Assembly: GCF_022511585.1 (NCBI RefSeq)
Contig: NZ_JAKWBN010000007.1
Coordinates: 87,625 to 151,624, forward strand
Direction: 5' to 3'
Length of the DNA stretch: 64,000 bases
Origin: Shimazuella soli
GTDB taxonomy: Bacteria > Bacillota > Bacilli > Thermoactinomycetales > Thermoactinomycetaceae
A program made the position numbers and the translations under genes. The notes under the pieces are model-generated. The model searched no databases, was not told the origin of the DNA, and worked only from the letters and a program-made list of their open reading frames with translations. Below, piece by piece: positions 17,210 to 25,430 of the stretch; the first letter of the stretch is position 1, and each line of letters begins with the position of its first letter.

Positions 17210-17515
17210 TTAGTCTCTTTTCTGTAATATCTGACTAAACTCATCCAATATGGATTCAAGCTCTTTCCCAATTGTGGCAATACGATACTCTATTTTAGGT
17301 GGAACAACAGGATAGATGGTTCGATTGATTAATCCATCCTCCTCTAATTCTCGTAATTGGATGGTGTCGTAAACTTTTGGTATAGCTCGTTGTAATTGAC
17401 CAAAACTCATCGTTCTTTGAAAAAGTTCATACAATATAGCTGGCTTCCTTTTCCTACTTAGCATTCCTAGCACATTTTCAACTGGACAACCATGTATCCC
17501 ATCATTACTGTGCAT
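17210..17515 (-). CDS. HxlR-family winged-helix transcriptional regulator
   Basis: The 101-residue protein has the HxlR layout: an N-terminal cysteine (HGCPVENVLGML, residue about 10) often used for redox or ligand sensing, 'RKRKPAILYELFQRTMSFGQ', recognition helix 'IPKVYDTIQLRELEEDGLI' and wing 'VPPKIEYRIATIGKELESIL'. The usual 'LTQRLRELE' helix reads 'YDTIQLRELE'. It is divergent from the MarR gene with about 100 bp between them. The ribosome site before ATG is weak. Confidence 0.88.
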   Translation of the reverse strand: MHSNDGIHGCPVENVLGMLSRKRKPAILYELFQRTMSFGQLQRAIPKVYDTIQLRELEEDGLINRTIYPVVPPKIEYRIATIGKELESILDEFSQILQKRD

Positions 17516-17582
17516 GAAACGTTTTCTTGACTATGTCAATTTTTTTGCGTATTGGTTGAATCCATTACATCATCATGCTATT

Positions 17583-17596
17583 ATTTGTATGTACAA
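17583..17596 (+). promoter_or_regulatory. Putative MarR operator, copy 1
   Basis: ATTTGTATGTACAA contains the palindrome TTGTA-TG-TACAA. It lies about 20 bp before the marR start and recurs exactly upstream of the next gene (18061-18074), so autoregulation is likely. Confidence 0.7.
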
Positions 17597-17616
17597 CAAA
17601 GGGTGGTGAAAGTCCG

Positions 17617-18045
17617 ATGATGCAAGAGTTGTTAAAAGGCTGTCTATACTTTACTGCAAATCAACTCGCTCGTGAAGCAGGTAAACTAGCAGAGGAAGAA
17701 TTTCGAAAAATAGGATTATCCCCTACATATGCCTTTTTGATACTAGTTGTAAAAGAGCAGCCACGTATTACCTTAACAGAGTTGTCCTCTATTTTGCACA
17801 TCGCCCCTTCAACTGGTACTCGATTTGTTGACAAGTTGATTGTAAAAGGGTTAGTAGACCGTAAAACAGAGGGGAAGCTTGCTAAAGTTACACTTACGGA
17901 AAAAGGATTGCAGCTGCATGATGAAATTCAAGCATGTTGGGATCGTTTATATGACCGATATTCTGCTATTTTTGGAAAAGAAGAAGGAGATGCGTTGACA
18001 GAAACAGTTTTAAAAGCAAGTGAAACATTGAGAAAAGCAGAGTAA
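17617..18045 (+). CDS. MarR-family transcriptional regulator
   Basis: The 142-residue dimeric winged-helix protein has 'PTYAFLILVVKEQPRITLTE' and recognition region 'LSSILHIAPSTGTRFVDKLI', then a wing with 'KTEGKLAKVTLTEKGLQLH'. The start is placed at the ATG-ATG (17617) after GGTGGTGAAAG; the frame extends upstream but overlaps the operator repeat. A 14-bp operator-like repeat is found before this gene and before the SDR gene, so it probably represses both. The inducing ligand is unknown. Confidence 0.88.
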   Translation: MMQELLKGCLYFTANQLAREAGKLAEEEFRKIGLSPTYAFLILVVKEQPRITLTELSSILHIAPSTGTRFVDKLIVKGLVDRKTEGKLAKVTLTEKGLQLHDEIQACWDRLYDRYSAIFGKEEGDALTETVLKASETLRKAE

Positions 18046-18060
18046 TTTTTTTGGTCTATC

Positions 18061-18074
18061 ATTTGTATGTACAA
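18061..18074 (+). promoter_or_regulatory. Putative MarR operator, copy 2
   Basis: This is an exact second copy of ATTTGTATGTACAA in the 60-bp gap between marR and the SDR gene, about 30 bp before the SDR start codon. Confidence 0.7.
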
Positions 18075-18105
18075 GTAAATAACAAATATGAAGGAGACTC
18101 AATAG

Positions 18106-18744
18106 ATGACAGAAGAAAATACGAAAAAAATTTTGGTAATTGGAGCAACGGGAACAATTGGCAGTGCTGTCAGCGAAGCATTAGAAAACCAAAATTACGA
18201 GGTAATTTGTGCCTCTCGTAATGGGGATTATCGAGTGGATTTAGAGAAACCCGCTACGATCGAAGAATTATTTGCTAGGATAGGTAAGGTACATGCAGTT
18301 GTAGTGACTGCTGGCAGTGGTACTTTGACTCCCTTTTTGGAAATAACGACAGATAATTTTATCGATGGGATGAAAAGTAAAGTCTTTGGACAGTTTGCTC
18401 TCTTACAACATGCAATCGATTTTGTTTTTAATGGTGAATCGATCACGATAACAAGTGGCAATATGTTTGAACATCTAATTCCCGGCAGTGGGGTGGGTGC
18501 ATTTGTAAATAATGGGCTTGATGGATTGGTGCGTGCTGTAGCATCAGAATTGCCAAGAGGACTACGTATCAATGCGGTAAGTCCAGGATGGGTGCGGGAA
18601 TCGCTCGAAAAAATGGACTATAATCTGCGAACACAACTAGGCGTGGAAAATATGAATGGAATACCTGCAAATCACGTAGCACAAGCCTATATTCAATCGA
18701 TTGAAGGAAACATGCAAGGGGAAACGATTTTCCCAACAGTTTAA
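18106..18744 (+). CDS. Short-chain dehydrogenase/reductase-like protein without the YxxxK pair
   Basis: The 212-residue Rossmann protein has cofactor loop 'VIGATGTIGSAVSEAL' (residues about 11-26), an NNAG-equivalent 'VVTAGSGTL', Ser-containing 'ITITSGNMFEH' and 'LRINAVSPGWV'. Where classical SDRs have Tyr-x-x-x-Lys it reads 'GVGAFVNNGLDGLVRAVA', so the catalytic tyrosine and lysine are missing. A subfamily of small SDR-like proteins with this trait is known. It may be an enzyme with altered chemistry or a binding protein. It is preceded by ribosome site GAAGGAG and by the MarR operator copy, and is very likely MarR-controlled. Confidence 0.85.
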   Translation: MTEENTKKILVIGATGTIGSAVSEALENQNYEVICASRNGDYRVDLEKPATIEELFARIGKVHAVVVTAGSGTLTPFLEITTDNFIDGMKSKVFGQFALLQHAIDFVFNGESITITSGNMFEHLIPGSGVGAFVNNGLDGLVRAVASELPRGLRINAVSPGWVRESLEKMDYNLRTQLGVENMNGIPANHVAQAYIQSIEGNMQGETIFPTV

Positions 18745-18753
18745 AGAATCTGG

Positions 18754-18790
18754 AAAGCTACTTTTTCTTGTGGGTGAGAAAAGTAGCTTT
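18754..18790 (+). terminator. Terminator of the marR-SDR unit
   Basis: An inverted repeat AAAGCTACTTTT/AAAAGTAGCTTT is followed by T-rich sequence. Confidence 0.75.
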
Positions 18791-19033
18791 GTTGTTAGAA
18801 TTACATATAGTGGATCAACCCATCAATCAATTCATTGCTCATTCCTGTTGTGACATGAATTTGAGGATAAGTGGATTGAAATTTTTTTAAAAAGGAGGAA
18901 GCTTGTATTGAGCAAAGTAACTTATATGCTGGGGATAATGAGTTATAAATATAGATAGATAACCATATAGATTTGTAAGATGATATAATATTTAATGGAT
19001 TGTTGCAATTTGGAAGGGGAAGGGGGATTTCAG

Positions 19034-19372
19034 ATGGATAAAAGAAAAATGGCAAGAGATTTTGTGGACATCATGGATGAGATGGAAAATGTTCGCAGCA
19101 GTCGTAATTTTATCGTGATTGAGATTTTGATTCTTTCGGCAATTTTAGGGTATTATTTCCACTCATGGCCTACATTTTTCGGCTCTGTTATTGTACTAGC
19201 CATATTATTTGTTATCCCATATTTACGAGTCGTATTATTTGTACCATTGAGTGTCATTTGGGGATTAATTGCTTATGCCATATTGGGTATGTTTGCGAGC
19301 GGAAATATAGCAATAGCTGGTGGAGTATTTATTTGTGTTCTTGTATTTTTCATTCACGTCGGTTCAAGGTAA
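19034..19372 (+). CDS. Small three/four-TM membrane protein, unknown
   Basis: The 112-residue product begins at ATG 19034 after GGAAGGGGAAGGGGG; the frame extends upstream without a ribosome site. A charged N-terminus (MDKRKMARDFVDIMDEMENV) precedes a nearly continuous hydrophobic stretch with probable helices at about 27-45, 48-68, 70-88 and 90-107. No family is recognised. It has its own bidirectional terminator and is followed convergently by a methyltransferase gene. Confidence 0.65.
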   Translation: MDKRKMARDFVDIMDEMENVRSSRNFIVIEILILSAILGYYFHSWPTFFGSVIVLAILFVIPYLRVVLFVPLSVIWGLIAYAILGMFASGNIAIAGGVFICVLVFFIHVGSR

Positions 19373-19414
19373 GTGCCACAAAGGATTTCTTGTCGCACTA
19401 AATTCCTTACACAT

Positions 19415-19450
19415 AAAAACTCTTGGCTTTTAATATAACCAAGAGTTTTT
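19415..19450. terminator. Bidirectional terminator
   Basis: A 12-bp stem AAAAACTCTTGG/CCAAGAGTTTTT lies between convergent genes. Confidence 0.85.
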
Positions 19451-19461
19451 GTCTTCACAAG

Positions 19462-20319
19462 CTATTTTACATACGCATAGGCTATTGCTAAACCTGGAAG
19501 CATGATGCGTTTCGCATTAACCCCTTTAAAATACAGTCGTTTTAGCTCATCAATAGATGCATTATGGATATCCCGAAAACCGCGATCAGCTAAAAACTGG
19601 TCAATCGTTCCTTCTTCAATTCCAAAAATATAGTTTTCCCCTGTCCATTTAGCGGAACGATGTATGCTTTTTACATGAACATTGTCTTTATCTTGTAGTG
19701 TTTCCCTGTAGTAGTAATCAAAAATGACTGCACTGCCCGATGAGCTGTGGTCGGCGATGAAAGATAAAGTACTATCTACGCCTTCTGGATTTAAATATAC
19801 GGTTACTCCTTGCCAGATAAAGAGTGTTTTCTTATTTTCCAAATAGCCATTTTGCAAAAGTCGTTCTCTTAAATTTTGTGTATTGAAGTCGACAGATACA
19901 AACATAACATTTTTCGGCAGAGGGTTAATGATATTTTTTAGTTTTTGTAATTTGACTTTTTGTGTTGCAGGATGATCTACTTCAAACACTTGTGTCTTCT
20001 CGATACCATCTATTCGATACGCACGGGTATCAAAGCCTGCACCAAGGATGACAATTTGGTCAAAATCTTGCAGTAGGCATTTTTTCAAAAAATCATCGAT
20101 ATAACGTTCCCGAGCAGTGACAAATGCTAAAGCTCCATGACTGAATTTCTCATATAACCCTGAGCTTATCATCCATTTGCTGAATAAATAGGTGATGTTG
20201 TTCACAAAGGAACGGGCGAATGGATCAAAACAAATACGTTCATTTTCAGGTTTGCTCGATTCAATTGCGCGCATCAATGCTATTCCCACAGCTGTTATAC
20301 TGGATTTTTCACTTTTCAT
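19462..20319 (-). CDS. SAM-dependent methyltransferase, leucine carboxyl methyltransferase/PPM1 family
   Basis: The 285-residue protein belongs to the family of bacterial methyltransferases often found with secondary metabolism. It has 'FDPFARSFV' near residue 35, motif I 'QIVILGAGFDTRAYRI' (about 95), acidic 'VFEVDHPATQKVK', 'VDFNTQNL' and 'FIWQGVTVYL'. The start is the ATG 8 nt after GGAG; the GTG three codons upstream is too close to that site. The substrate is unknown. The upstream gap carries its promoter region but no gene. Confidence 0.87.
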   Translation of the reverse strand: MKSEKSSITAVGIALMRAIESSKPENERICFDPFARSFVNNITYLFSKWMISSGLYEKFSHGALAFVTARERYIDDFLKKCLLQDFDQIVILGAGFDTRAYRIDGIEKTQVFEVDHPATQKVKLQKLKNIINPLPKNVMFVSVDFNTQNLRERLLQNGYLENKKTLFIWQGVTVYLNPEGVDSTLSFIADHSSSGSAVIFDYYYRETLQDKDNVHVKSIHRSAKWTGENYIFGIEEGTIDQFLADRGFRDIHNASIDELKRLYFKGVNAKRIMLPGLAIAYAYVK

Positions 20320-20658
20320 ACCAATCACTCCACTTTCACTTAGGAAATAAAGAATGAAACAGCAAGCAATTTGGTATATGATCTAATGATGTTAAATTCA
20401 TATTACCCGATTTTGACCGTATGGTCAATTGCGGTTACAAAAAGTATCAGCTCCTAGAAGCTGATTTTTTGTTTTTCTTCTCCAAAAGCATCATTTCTGC
20501 AACAGGCAGAAGTAATGTGTTTTTTCGTATGGTAGGGTGTAGGTTCTTTGGTTATTTTTCATCTTCAAATATATAAGAAATGTGCTTTTGGAATTATAAT
20601 GATAACAATCATAGATAGTAGTTTTTTATTATATAAAAACAGGGAGGATGCGTGGACG
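20320..20658. other. Gap with an orphan terminator and possible small RNA
   Basis: There is no gene. It contains a small hairpin TTGACC/GGTCAA (about 20412-20428), then a terminator (20446-20471), both before hisC. The two lie in the right order for a short + strand transcript or for attenuation upstream of hisC. Confidence 0.45.
20446..20471 (+). terminator. Orphan intrinsic terminator upstream of hisC
   Basis: Stem ATCAGCT/AGCTGAT with a 6-nt loop is followed by TTTTTT. No + strand gene ends before it. Confidence 0.65.
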
Positions 20659-21738
20659 ATGATAAGGTCAAAGCGATCTGTACAAAATCTACCAGTCTAT
20701 CAAGCGGGAAAACCGATAGAAGAAGTACAGCGAGAATACGGATGGCAAGATGTTATTAAACTAGTATCCAATGAAAATCCAGTTGGTTGTTCTCCTAAAG
20801 TAATAGAAGCTTTGAAAGACCTTCATTTGCTGCATCACTATCCAGAACCGCTCGCTCCTGTACTGCGTAACAAGTTGGCAGATCATTTGAATATAAAGCC
20901 GCAAAAGTTGATCTTTGGTAACGGATCAAGTGAACTTATTCAAATGATCTGCCGCGCCTTTTTAGAACCGAAAGATGAGTCGATTCTAGTAGATTTTACG
21001 TATTCCATATATCAGTCGGAAGTGAAAATTGAAGGTGCCATTCCCATTATTGTTCCTCTGCAAAATGGTGTCTATGATTTAGAGGCGATGTATCAAGCAA
21101 TTACAAGTAAGACAAAAATCATTTGGATTTGTAATCCAAATAACCCTACTGGTGCACTGATCGATCATGAAACACTGCGTGTTTTCTTAGCCCGTATTCC
21201 CAAAAATATTTTAGTAGTATTGGATGAGGCTTATATCGAATACGTAACAGATTTGAGATGTCCAGATAGTCTTACATTGTCTGCCGAATTTAAACAATTG
21301 CTGATCTTAAGGACCTTTTCTAAAATTTATGGATTGGCTGCGGTGCGTATGGGCTATGCCATTGCGGATAAAACAATTATTGATGTGTTGCATCGTGTTA
21401 GACCATCATTTAATACCAATCGATATGCACAACATGCTGCAATTGCAGCGATAGACGATCAATCCTTTGTAACTCATTGGAGAACGGTGAATCATCAAGA
21501 GCGAAATAAAATAATGGAGCAATTAGATAGCTGGGGGCTTCACTATTATCCAACACACGCAAATTTCATTTTAATCGACACAGGTTTACCTTCTCATGAG
21601 GTGTTTCAGTTTTTCCTAGAGAGAGGAATTATTATTCGAGACCGCTTAAAGTATCCAACCTATATTCGTGTAACAGTAGGTACACCAGAGCAAAATAGAC
21701 GATTTTTAGCAGTATTTGCAGAGTTATTATCTTCGTAA
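20659..21738 (+). CDS. hisC: Histidinol-phosphate aminotransferase
   Basis: This fold-type I PLP aminotransferase transfers an amino group from glutamate to imidazole-acetol phosphate; Bacillales HisC also serves aromatic amino acids. The 359-residue product has 'LVSNENPVGCSPKV', 'FGNGSSELIQMI', 'WICNPNNPTGALID', 'VVLDEAYIEYV' and the PLP lysine in 'RTFSKIYGLA' (about Lys222). ATG 20659 follows GGGAGG. It lies outside any his or aro operon, with an orphan terminator upstream. An aromatic aminotransferase role is possible. Confidence 0.9.
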   Translation: MIRSKRSVQNLPVYQAGKPIEEVQREYGWQDVIKLVSNENPVGCSPKVIEALKDLHLLHHYPEPLAPVLRNKLADHLNIKPQKLIFGNGSSELIQMICRAFLEPKDESILVDFTYSIYQSEVKIEGAIPIIVPLQNGVYDLEAMYQAITSKTKIIWICNPNNPTGALIDHETLRVFLARIPKNILVVLDEAYIEYVTDLRCPDSLTLSAEFKQLLILRTFSKIYGLAAVRMGYAIADKTIIDVLHRVRPSFNTNRYAQHAAIAAIDDQSFVTHWRTVNHQERNKIMEQLDSWGLHYYPTHANFILIDTGLPSHEVFQFFLERGIIIRDRLKYPTYIRVTVGTPEQNRRFLAVFAELLSS

Positions 21739-21764
21739 TTCCCTTAATCATTCACCTGAAAAAG

Positions 21765-22301
21765 TTAAAAATCGGTATCTTTCTTTGGCCATTGAATGGT
21801 ATTGTGTTTAGGTATTTTTTTCCCTAATACCCACGAAGAGGTACGATTTCCAATATGACGAACAATATGATTGAAGGTCATTTTTTTAGAAACAGGTGAA
21901 AGTTTTTTGTCCTCTGATGGTTCCATCTGTGGCAGATCTAATCCAAATTGAGGTCGTAGTTGGTTATAGCATTTCTTTTTTATATTGATAGGAATTTCTT
22001 TTCTGTCCAGAAACTGTAATGCTTCTTCCATATTATTTTGCTGGATAAGGCTTTGGAAATGAAGGATGATGACAGATGGTAAAGGGAAGATAAAGGTAAG
22101 ATGAGAGCGATTTCCTCTTCCTTTGCCTGATGTCCATTCAATAAATCCTTCACTGTTCATTTTTTTTAACAGAAGCCGTGCGTTGCGTGAGGAACAGTGA
22201 AGGATTTCGGATATTTGTGTGGTATCAACCGTGATAGGAGTTTGATCTGCTACAGTATGAAACGCAAGCCTCAGTTCAATGTAATATTCAATTGTGTTCA
22301 T
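21765..22301 (-). CDS. SgrR N-terminal-type DNA-binding protein, no solute-binding domain
   Basis: The 178-residue protein has an N-terminal winged-helix like SgrR_N: 'ISEILHCSSRNARLLLKKM' and 'EGFIEWTSGKGRGNRSHLTF' (residues about 28-68). In SgrR/YbaE proteins this domain is followed by a long periplasmic-binding-like domain; here only about 100 residues follow and they end in a basic tail. The gene starts 12 bp after the TPR gene stop, so they are probably cotranscribed. It may have been reduced to a plain regulator for the TPR/kinase locus. The function is inferred. Confidence 0.7.
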   Translation of the reverse strand: MNTIEYYIELRLAFHTVADQTPITVDTTQISEILHCSSRNARLLLKKMNSEGFIEWTSGKGRGNRSHLTFIFPLPSVIILHFQSLIQQNNMEEALQFLDRKEIPINIKKKCYNQLRPQFGLDLPQMEPSEDKKLSPVSKKMTFNHIVRHIGNRTSSWVLGKKIPKHNTIQWPKKDTDF

Positions 22302-22313
22302 TTTTAAACCCTC

Positions 22314-23378
22314 CTACACTTTGGCAGCAATAAGATCCAATGCTTCTTGCCACCTTCCTTTCTGGCGAAGCAGTTGGATTTTTTTGGTGATAAGGTGCTG
22401 TTTATCTAATTGTTTCTCTTCTGATAGAGCTAAAGCTTTGTCGATAAATTTAAGCGAGGAATCCAACTGATTTTTAGCTGATTCCATGTCACTTAGTAAC
22501 TCATATGCCTTGATCGAAAAAGGTGAATGATTTTCTTTTTCCGATAAGATGATGTTGCAATAAGAAGTTGCTTCTTCCCATTCTCCATCTTGATATAAAA
22601 AAGAGGCCAATTTACTCATACATTGCAGTTTCATCTGGGGTTGGTCTAATTGGCGATACAATGATATTGCCTTTTGTAATTCCTGAGTTGCCTGATCATA
22701 GACATGGTGATATCCATAAAGAAGGCCCAAATTCATATGTGTTCCAGCAAGATTTTCTTCATCTCTAGCTAACTCGAATGAAAGCAAAGCCTTCCCAAAA
22801 TGTTGTCTGGATTGATGAAATTCGTGGAGCTGCATATAACAAACGCCTAATGACATAAAAATTTGCCCTGATTTATAGGTTATATCTAGGTCTTCACTGA
22901 ATTGAAGAGCCTTATTAAAGTAATAAATAGCAGAATAGACTTCCCCTAGTTTCCCGTGTTGAACCCCTAGTTGAAAGAATAATGTTATCTGGTTATAGGT
23001 TGAAACCTGTTCATAGACGGCAATCTCATAGGCTTCTATTAATAAATGAAGTGATTTATCTTCTTCACCTGAGAAGGAGATTGTTTTACTCATGGAGATC
23101 ATTGTTCGAATAAGAGGGTTTTTATCTGGGCAATATTCGAGGGCATTCATGCTCTTGGTAAAATAGGAAATCGCATTTTCTGTATGCTTTTTGTGCGATT
23201 CCCAATGGCCTAAAATCCAATAAAAAATGCCTTGTTCCAGTCTGGGCCAAGTTTCTATTTCCTCTGTTTGGAAATCTTTGATCAAATCATAAGCCTCTTG
23301 AAATTGATAACGTTCTATTTTTTTCTCTGCCATATAAATAGAACGGAGCGTTTTTTTATTGAGTTCCATGATGTTCAA
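22314..23378 (-). CDS. Tetratricopeptide-repeat protein
   Basis: The 354-residue all-helical cytoplasmic protein has successive TPR-like units ('AISYFTKSMNALEYCPDKNP', 'LGVQHGKLGEVYSAIYYFNK', 'MSLGVCYMQLHEFHQSRQHF', 'MNLGLLYGYHHVYDQATQEL', 'SKLASFLYQDGEWEEATSYC'). There is no DNA-binding or enzymatic domain. A TTG start is used with AAAGGGTG six bases upstream; the ATG three codons later is less well spaced. It is divergent from the Ser/Thr kinase (about 125 bp between starts) and in operon with the SgrR_N-like gene. The TPR protein may connect signal and kinase, which is inference. Confidence 0.8.
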   Translation of the reverse strand: MNIMELNKKTLRSIYMAEKKIERYQFQEAYDLIKDFQTEEIETWPRLEQGIFYWILGHWESHKKHTENAISYFTKSMNALEYCPDKNPLIRTMISMSKTISFSGEEDKSLHLLIEAYEIAVYEQVSTYNQITLFFQLGVQHGKLGEVYSAIYYFNKALQFSEDLDITYKSGQIFMSLGVCYMQLHEFHQSRQHFGKALLSFELARDEENLAGTHMNLGLLYGYHHVYDQATQELQKAISLYRQLDQPQMKLQCMSKLASFLYQDGEWEEATSYCNIILSEKENHSPFSIKAYELLSDMESAKNQLDSSLKFIDKALALSEEKQLDKQHLITKKIQLLRQKGRWQEALDLIAAKV

Positions 23379-23503
23379 ATTTTCACCCTTTACATTATAA
23401 TGAAGTGAAAGAGTTTAAAGGGAATCACTTCCATCATATCATCGAATCAAAATGATTACTATTATCGCATTTATTAATGTTTTCTAAAAGGGGAAAGGGT
23501 AAG

Positions 23504-24916
23504 GTGTTACAAGATAGACAGAGACTCATCGATCGGTATGATCTGATCAAAAAGTTAGGTCAAGGCGGAATGGCTGCTGTGTATTTGGCATGGGATACAC
23601 GCTTAGAAAGAAATGTAGCAATAAAAGTGATCGATGACAGGCAGTTAGATGGAGAAGAGGGGATAGAAAGATTTATACGCGAAGCGAAAATTGTCAGCAG
23701 TTTAAATCACCCCAACATTGTCCAAATACATGATATCGTTCATCAAGATGAGACACATTTTATTGTAATGGAATATGTGGATGGTCCATCTCTACATCAA
23801 GTATTAAAAGAAAATGAACATTTGAGTGAAGACCAAGTGATCGGTTTTGCAAGTCAAATTTGTGATGGCTTAGCTCATGCTCATGAAAATGGGATCATTC
23901 ACCGTGATATCAAACCTCATAATATTTTATGTACTGCAAGTGGTGTCGTAAAAATTGCTGATTTTGGGATCTCCAAACTGATGGATTCTACTAAGATGAC
24001 GTTGACTGGTATGGTCATGGGTTCTGTCCATTATTTTTCTCCAGAGCAAGCTTCTGCCCAAGTTGTACAGCCGTCTTCCGATGTTTACTCCTTGGGAGTT
24101 GTGATGTATGAAATGATAACGGGCAAGGTGCCCTTTGATGAAGACAGTTATATCGCTATTGCAATGAAACATATCAATCAACCTGTGCCTTCTTTAAAGG
24201 GATTGGCCAACAAAATAAATCCTAAGTTAATTCAAATTATTTATAAGGCATTGGAAAAAAATCCTGTTCATCGTTTTCAGACAGCAAGTGAAATGAAGTT
24301 ATCGCTTTCAGGACTTATGAAGCAGGATATACCTAAAACATCAAAAGAAAAAGATAAAGTATATTTCTTTCGAAAATGGGTCTATTTGCCAATAATGATT
24401 CTACTGCTCGGCGTTATATGTACATATGTTTGGTATGGTGCATACCGAAGTGATGCAACAAGACAAACACAGACTACGCAAACAAACGAAAAAAGTTTAG
24501 ATACTTCAACATCAAAGGCAAAAGGGAATCATCCTTGGTGGAAAGAACTTCCCAAAAATAATAAACTGAGCCGTATTTTTCATAATCGTAAGGTAGTAGG
24601 AGAAAACGGGGAGTACGATGTGAGTGTGGATGTGGGAGATTTGCCTACTTCAAAATTTTATTACAACATATATGTGGTCGATCGGATAAATTCAAGGCTT
24701 GTGATATCGAAGCAAATAGTTAAATACAAACGTTCTTCGCAATCGACATTAACCCCCGTGAAATTCCATGTATCTGTCCCAGAGCAATTATTGCCAACAG
24801 ACGAAGGAATTTTAAAAATAGAGCTTTACTGGAAGAATAACCTAAATAGTGATGAAAAAAATTATGTGGCAGAAGAAAGTCTATTGCAACAATGGGGAAC
24901 AGTTCCCCATTCATAA
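23504..24916 (+). CDS. PknB-type membrane Ser/Thr protein kinase
   Basis: The 470-residue protein has an N-terminal Hanks-type kinase domain: glycine loop 'LGQGGMAAVYLAWD' (18-31), Lys41 in 'VAIKVI', catalytic 'IIHRDIKPHN' (about 130-139), 'IADFGISK' (about 150) and 'DVYSLGVVMYEMITGKVPF'. A single TM helix follows at about 291-312, then an extracellular domain of about 155 residues without PASTA repeats. The GTG at 23504 directly after AGGGGAAAGGG is preferred over an ATG nine codons upstream that lacks a ribosome site. The extracytoplasmic part is presumably a sensor. The divergent TPR/SgrR_N pair may be linked. Confidence 0.9.
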   Translation: MLQDRQRLIDRYDLIKKLGQGGMAAVYLAWDTRLERNVAIKVIDDRQLDGEEGIERFIREAKIVSSLNHPNIVQIHDIVHQDETHFIVMEYVDGPSLHQVLKENEHLSEDQVIGFASQICDGLAHAHENGIIHRDIKPHNILCTASGVVKIADFGISKLMDSTKMTLTGMVMGSVHYFSPEQASAQVVQPSSDVYSLGVVMYEMITGKVPFDEDSYIAIAMKHINQPVPSLKGLANKINPKLIQIIYKALEKNPVHRFQTASEMKLSLSGLMKQDIPKTSKEKDKVYFFRKWVYLPIMILLLGVICTYVWYGAYRSDATRQTQTTQTNEKSLDTSTSKAKGNHPWWKELPKNNKLSRIFHNRKVVGENGEYDVSVDVGDLPTSKFYYNIYVVDRINSRLVISKQIVKYKRSSQSTLTPVKFHVSVPEQLLPTDEGILKIELYWKNNLNSDEKNYVAEESLLQQWGTVPHS

Positions 24917-25430
24917 AACCTAAGGTTTCGTGAAATGAAGAAGATTGGATTCAGCTCTTTCACGAGTTCAACGACTTTTTTAGAAAATATATTTACAAAC
25001 ATACATTCCGATGATAACCTATCATAATTACATATCTTGGATAGTTTGAAATGCGAAAACCAAGCAATAAAGCTATTCCTTGTTGTAATGCAACCGTGGG
25101 GCTCACGGGGTTAGCTTGGTAATGAAGTAGTCGTTAGACTTCCGTCCCAAGAATTCTACGGTTTTAGCCGTATGGAGTGTCAAGTAGTGACAAAAGAAGA
25201 ATTTAACCACACACCATTGGAACGTTGAGGACAGAATACAAACAGTTATATTTCATCACATCCCAAAAATCAGTCTTAGGGAGACTGATTTTTTTGTATC
25301 TTTGTTCATTTCCGTTTTCTTGTACAACTTTCTGATTTACATAGACTGGTATATAAAAATATGTCAAAATGTATAGTATTAATTTTAAAAAATGGAACTT
25401 AGCGTCATTTTCATCGAAAGGGGTGTACAG
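24917..25430. other. Gap with IS200/IS605-like remnant
   Basis: About 510 bases carry no gene. The middle is an internally deleted IS605-type element (24985-25184). A stem with T run near 25265-25295 (ATCAGTCTTAGGGAGACTGATTTTTTT region) could terminate kinase-side transcription. The rest is AT-rich sequence before the DUF4097 gene. Confidence 0.5.
24985..25184 (+). mobile_element. Internally deleted IS200/IS605-type element with guide-RNA-like right end
   Basis: The left-end-like ATTTACAAACATACATTC (24991-25008) recurs near 51470. The right part holds a stem CCGTG-GGGCT-CACGG (about 25090) followed by GTTAGCTTGGTAATGAAG, and ends in ACGGTTTTAGCCGT then ATGGAGTGTCAAG. That is the pattern of IS605-family right ends that encode the TnpB omega RNA. 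No tnpA or tnpB frame remains. Recognition is by pattern, without alignment. Confidence 0.65.

Noticed and set aside
18801..19055. Minus-strand 84-codon frame
   Set aside because: It overlaps the start and ribosome site of the 112-residue membrane gene and has no ribosome site of its own.
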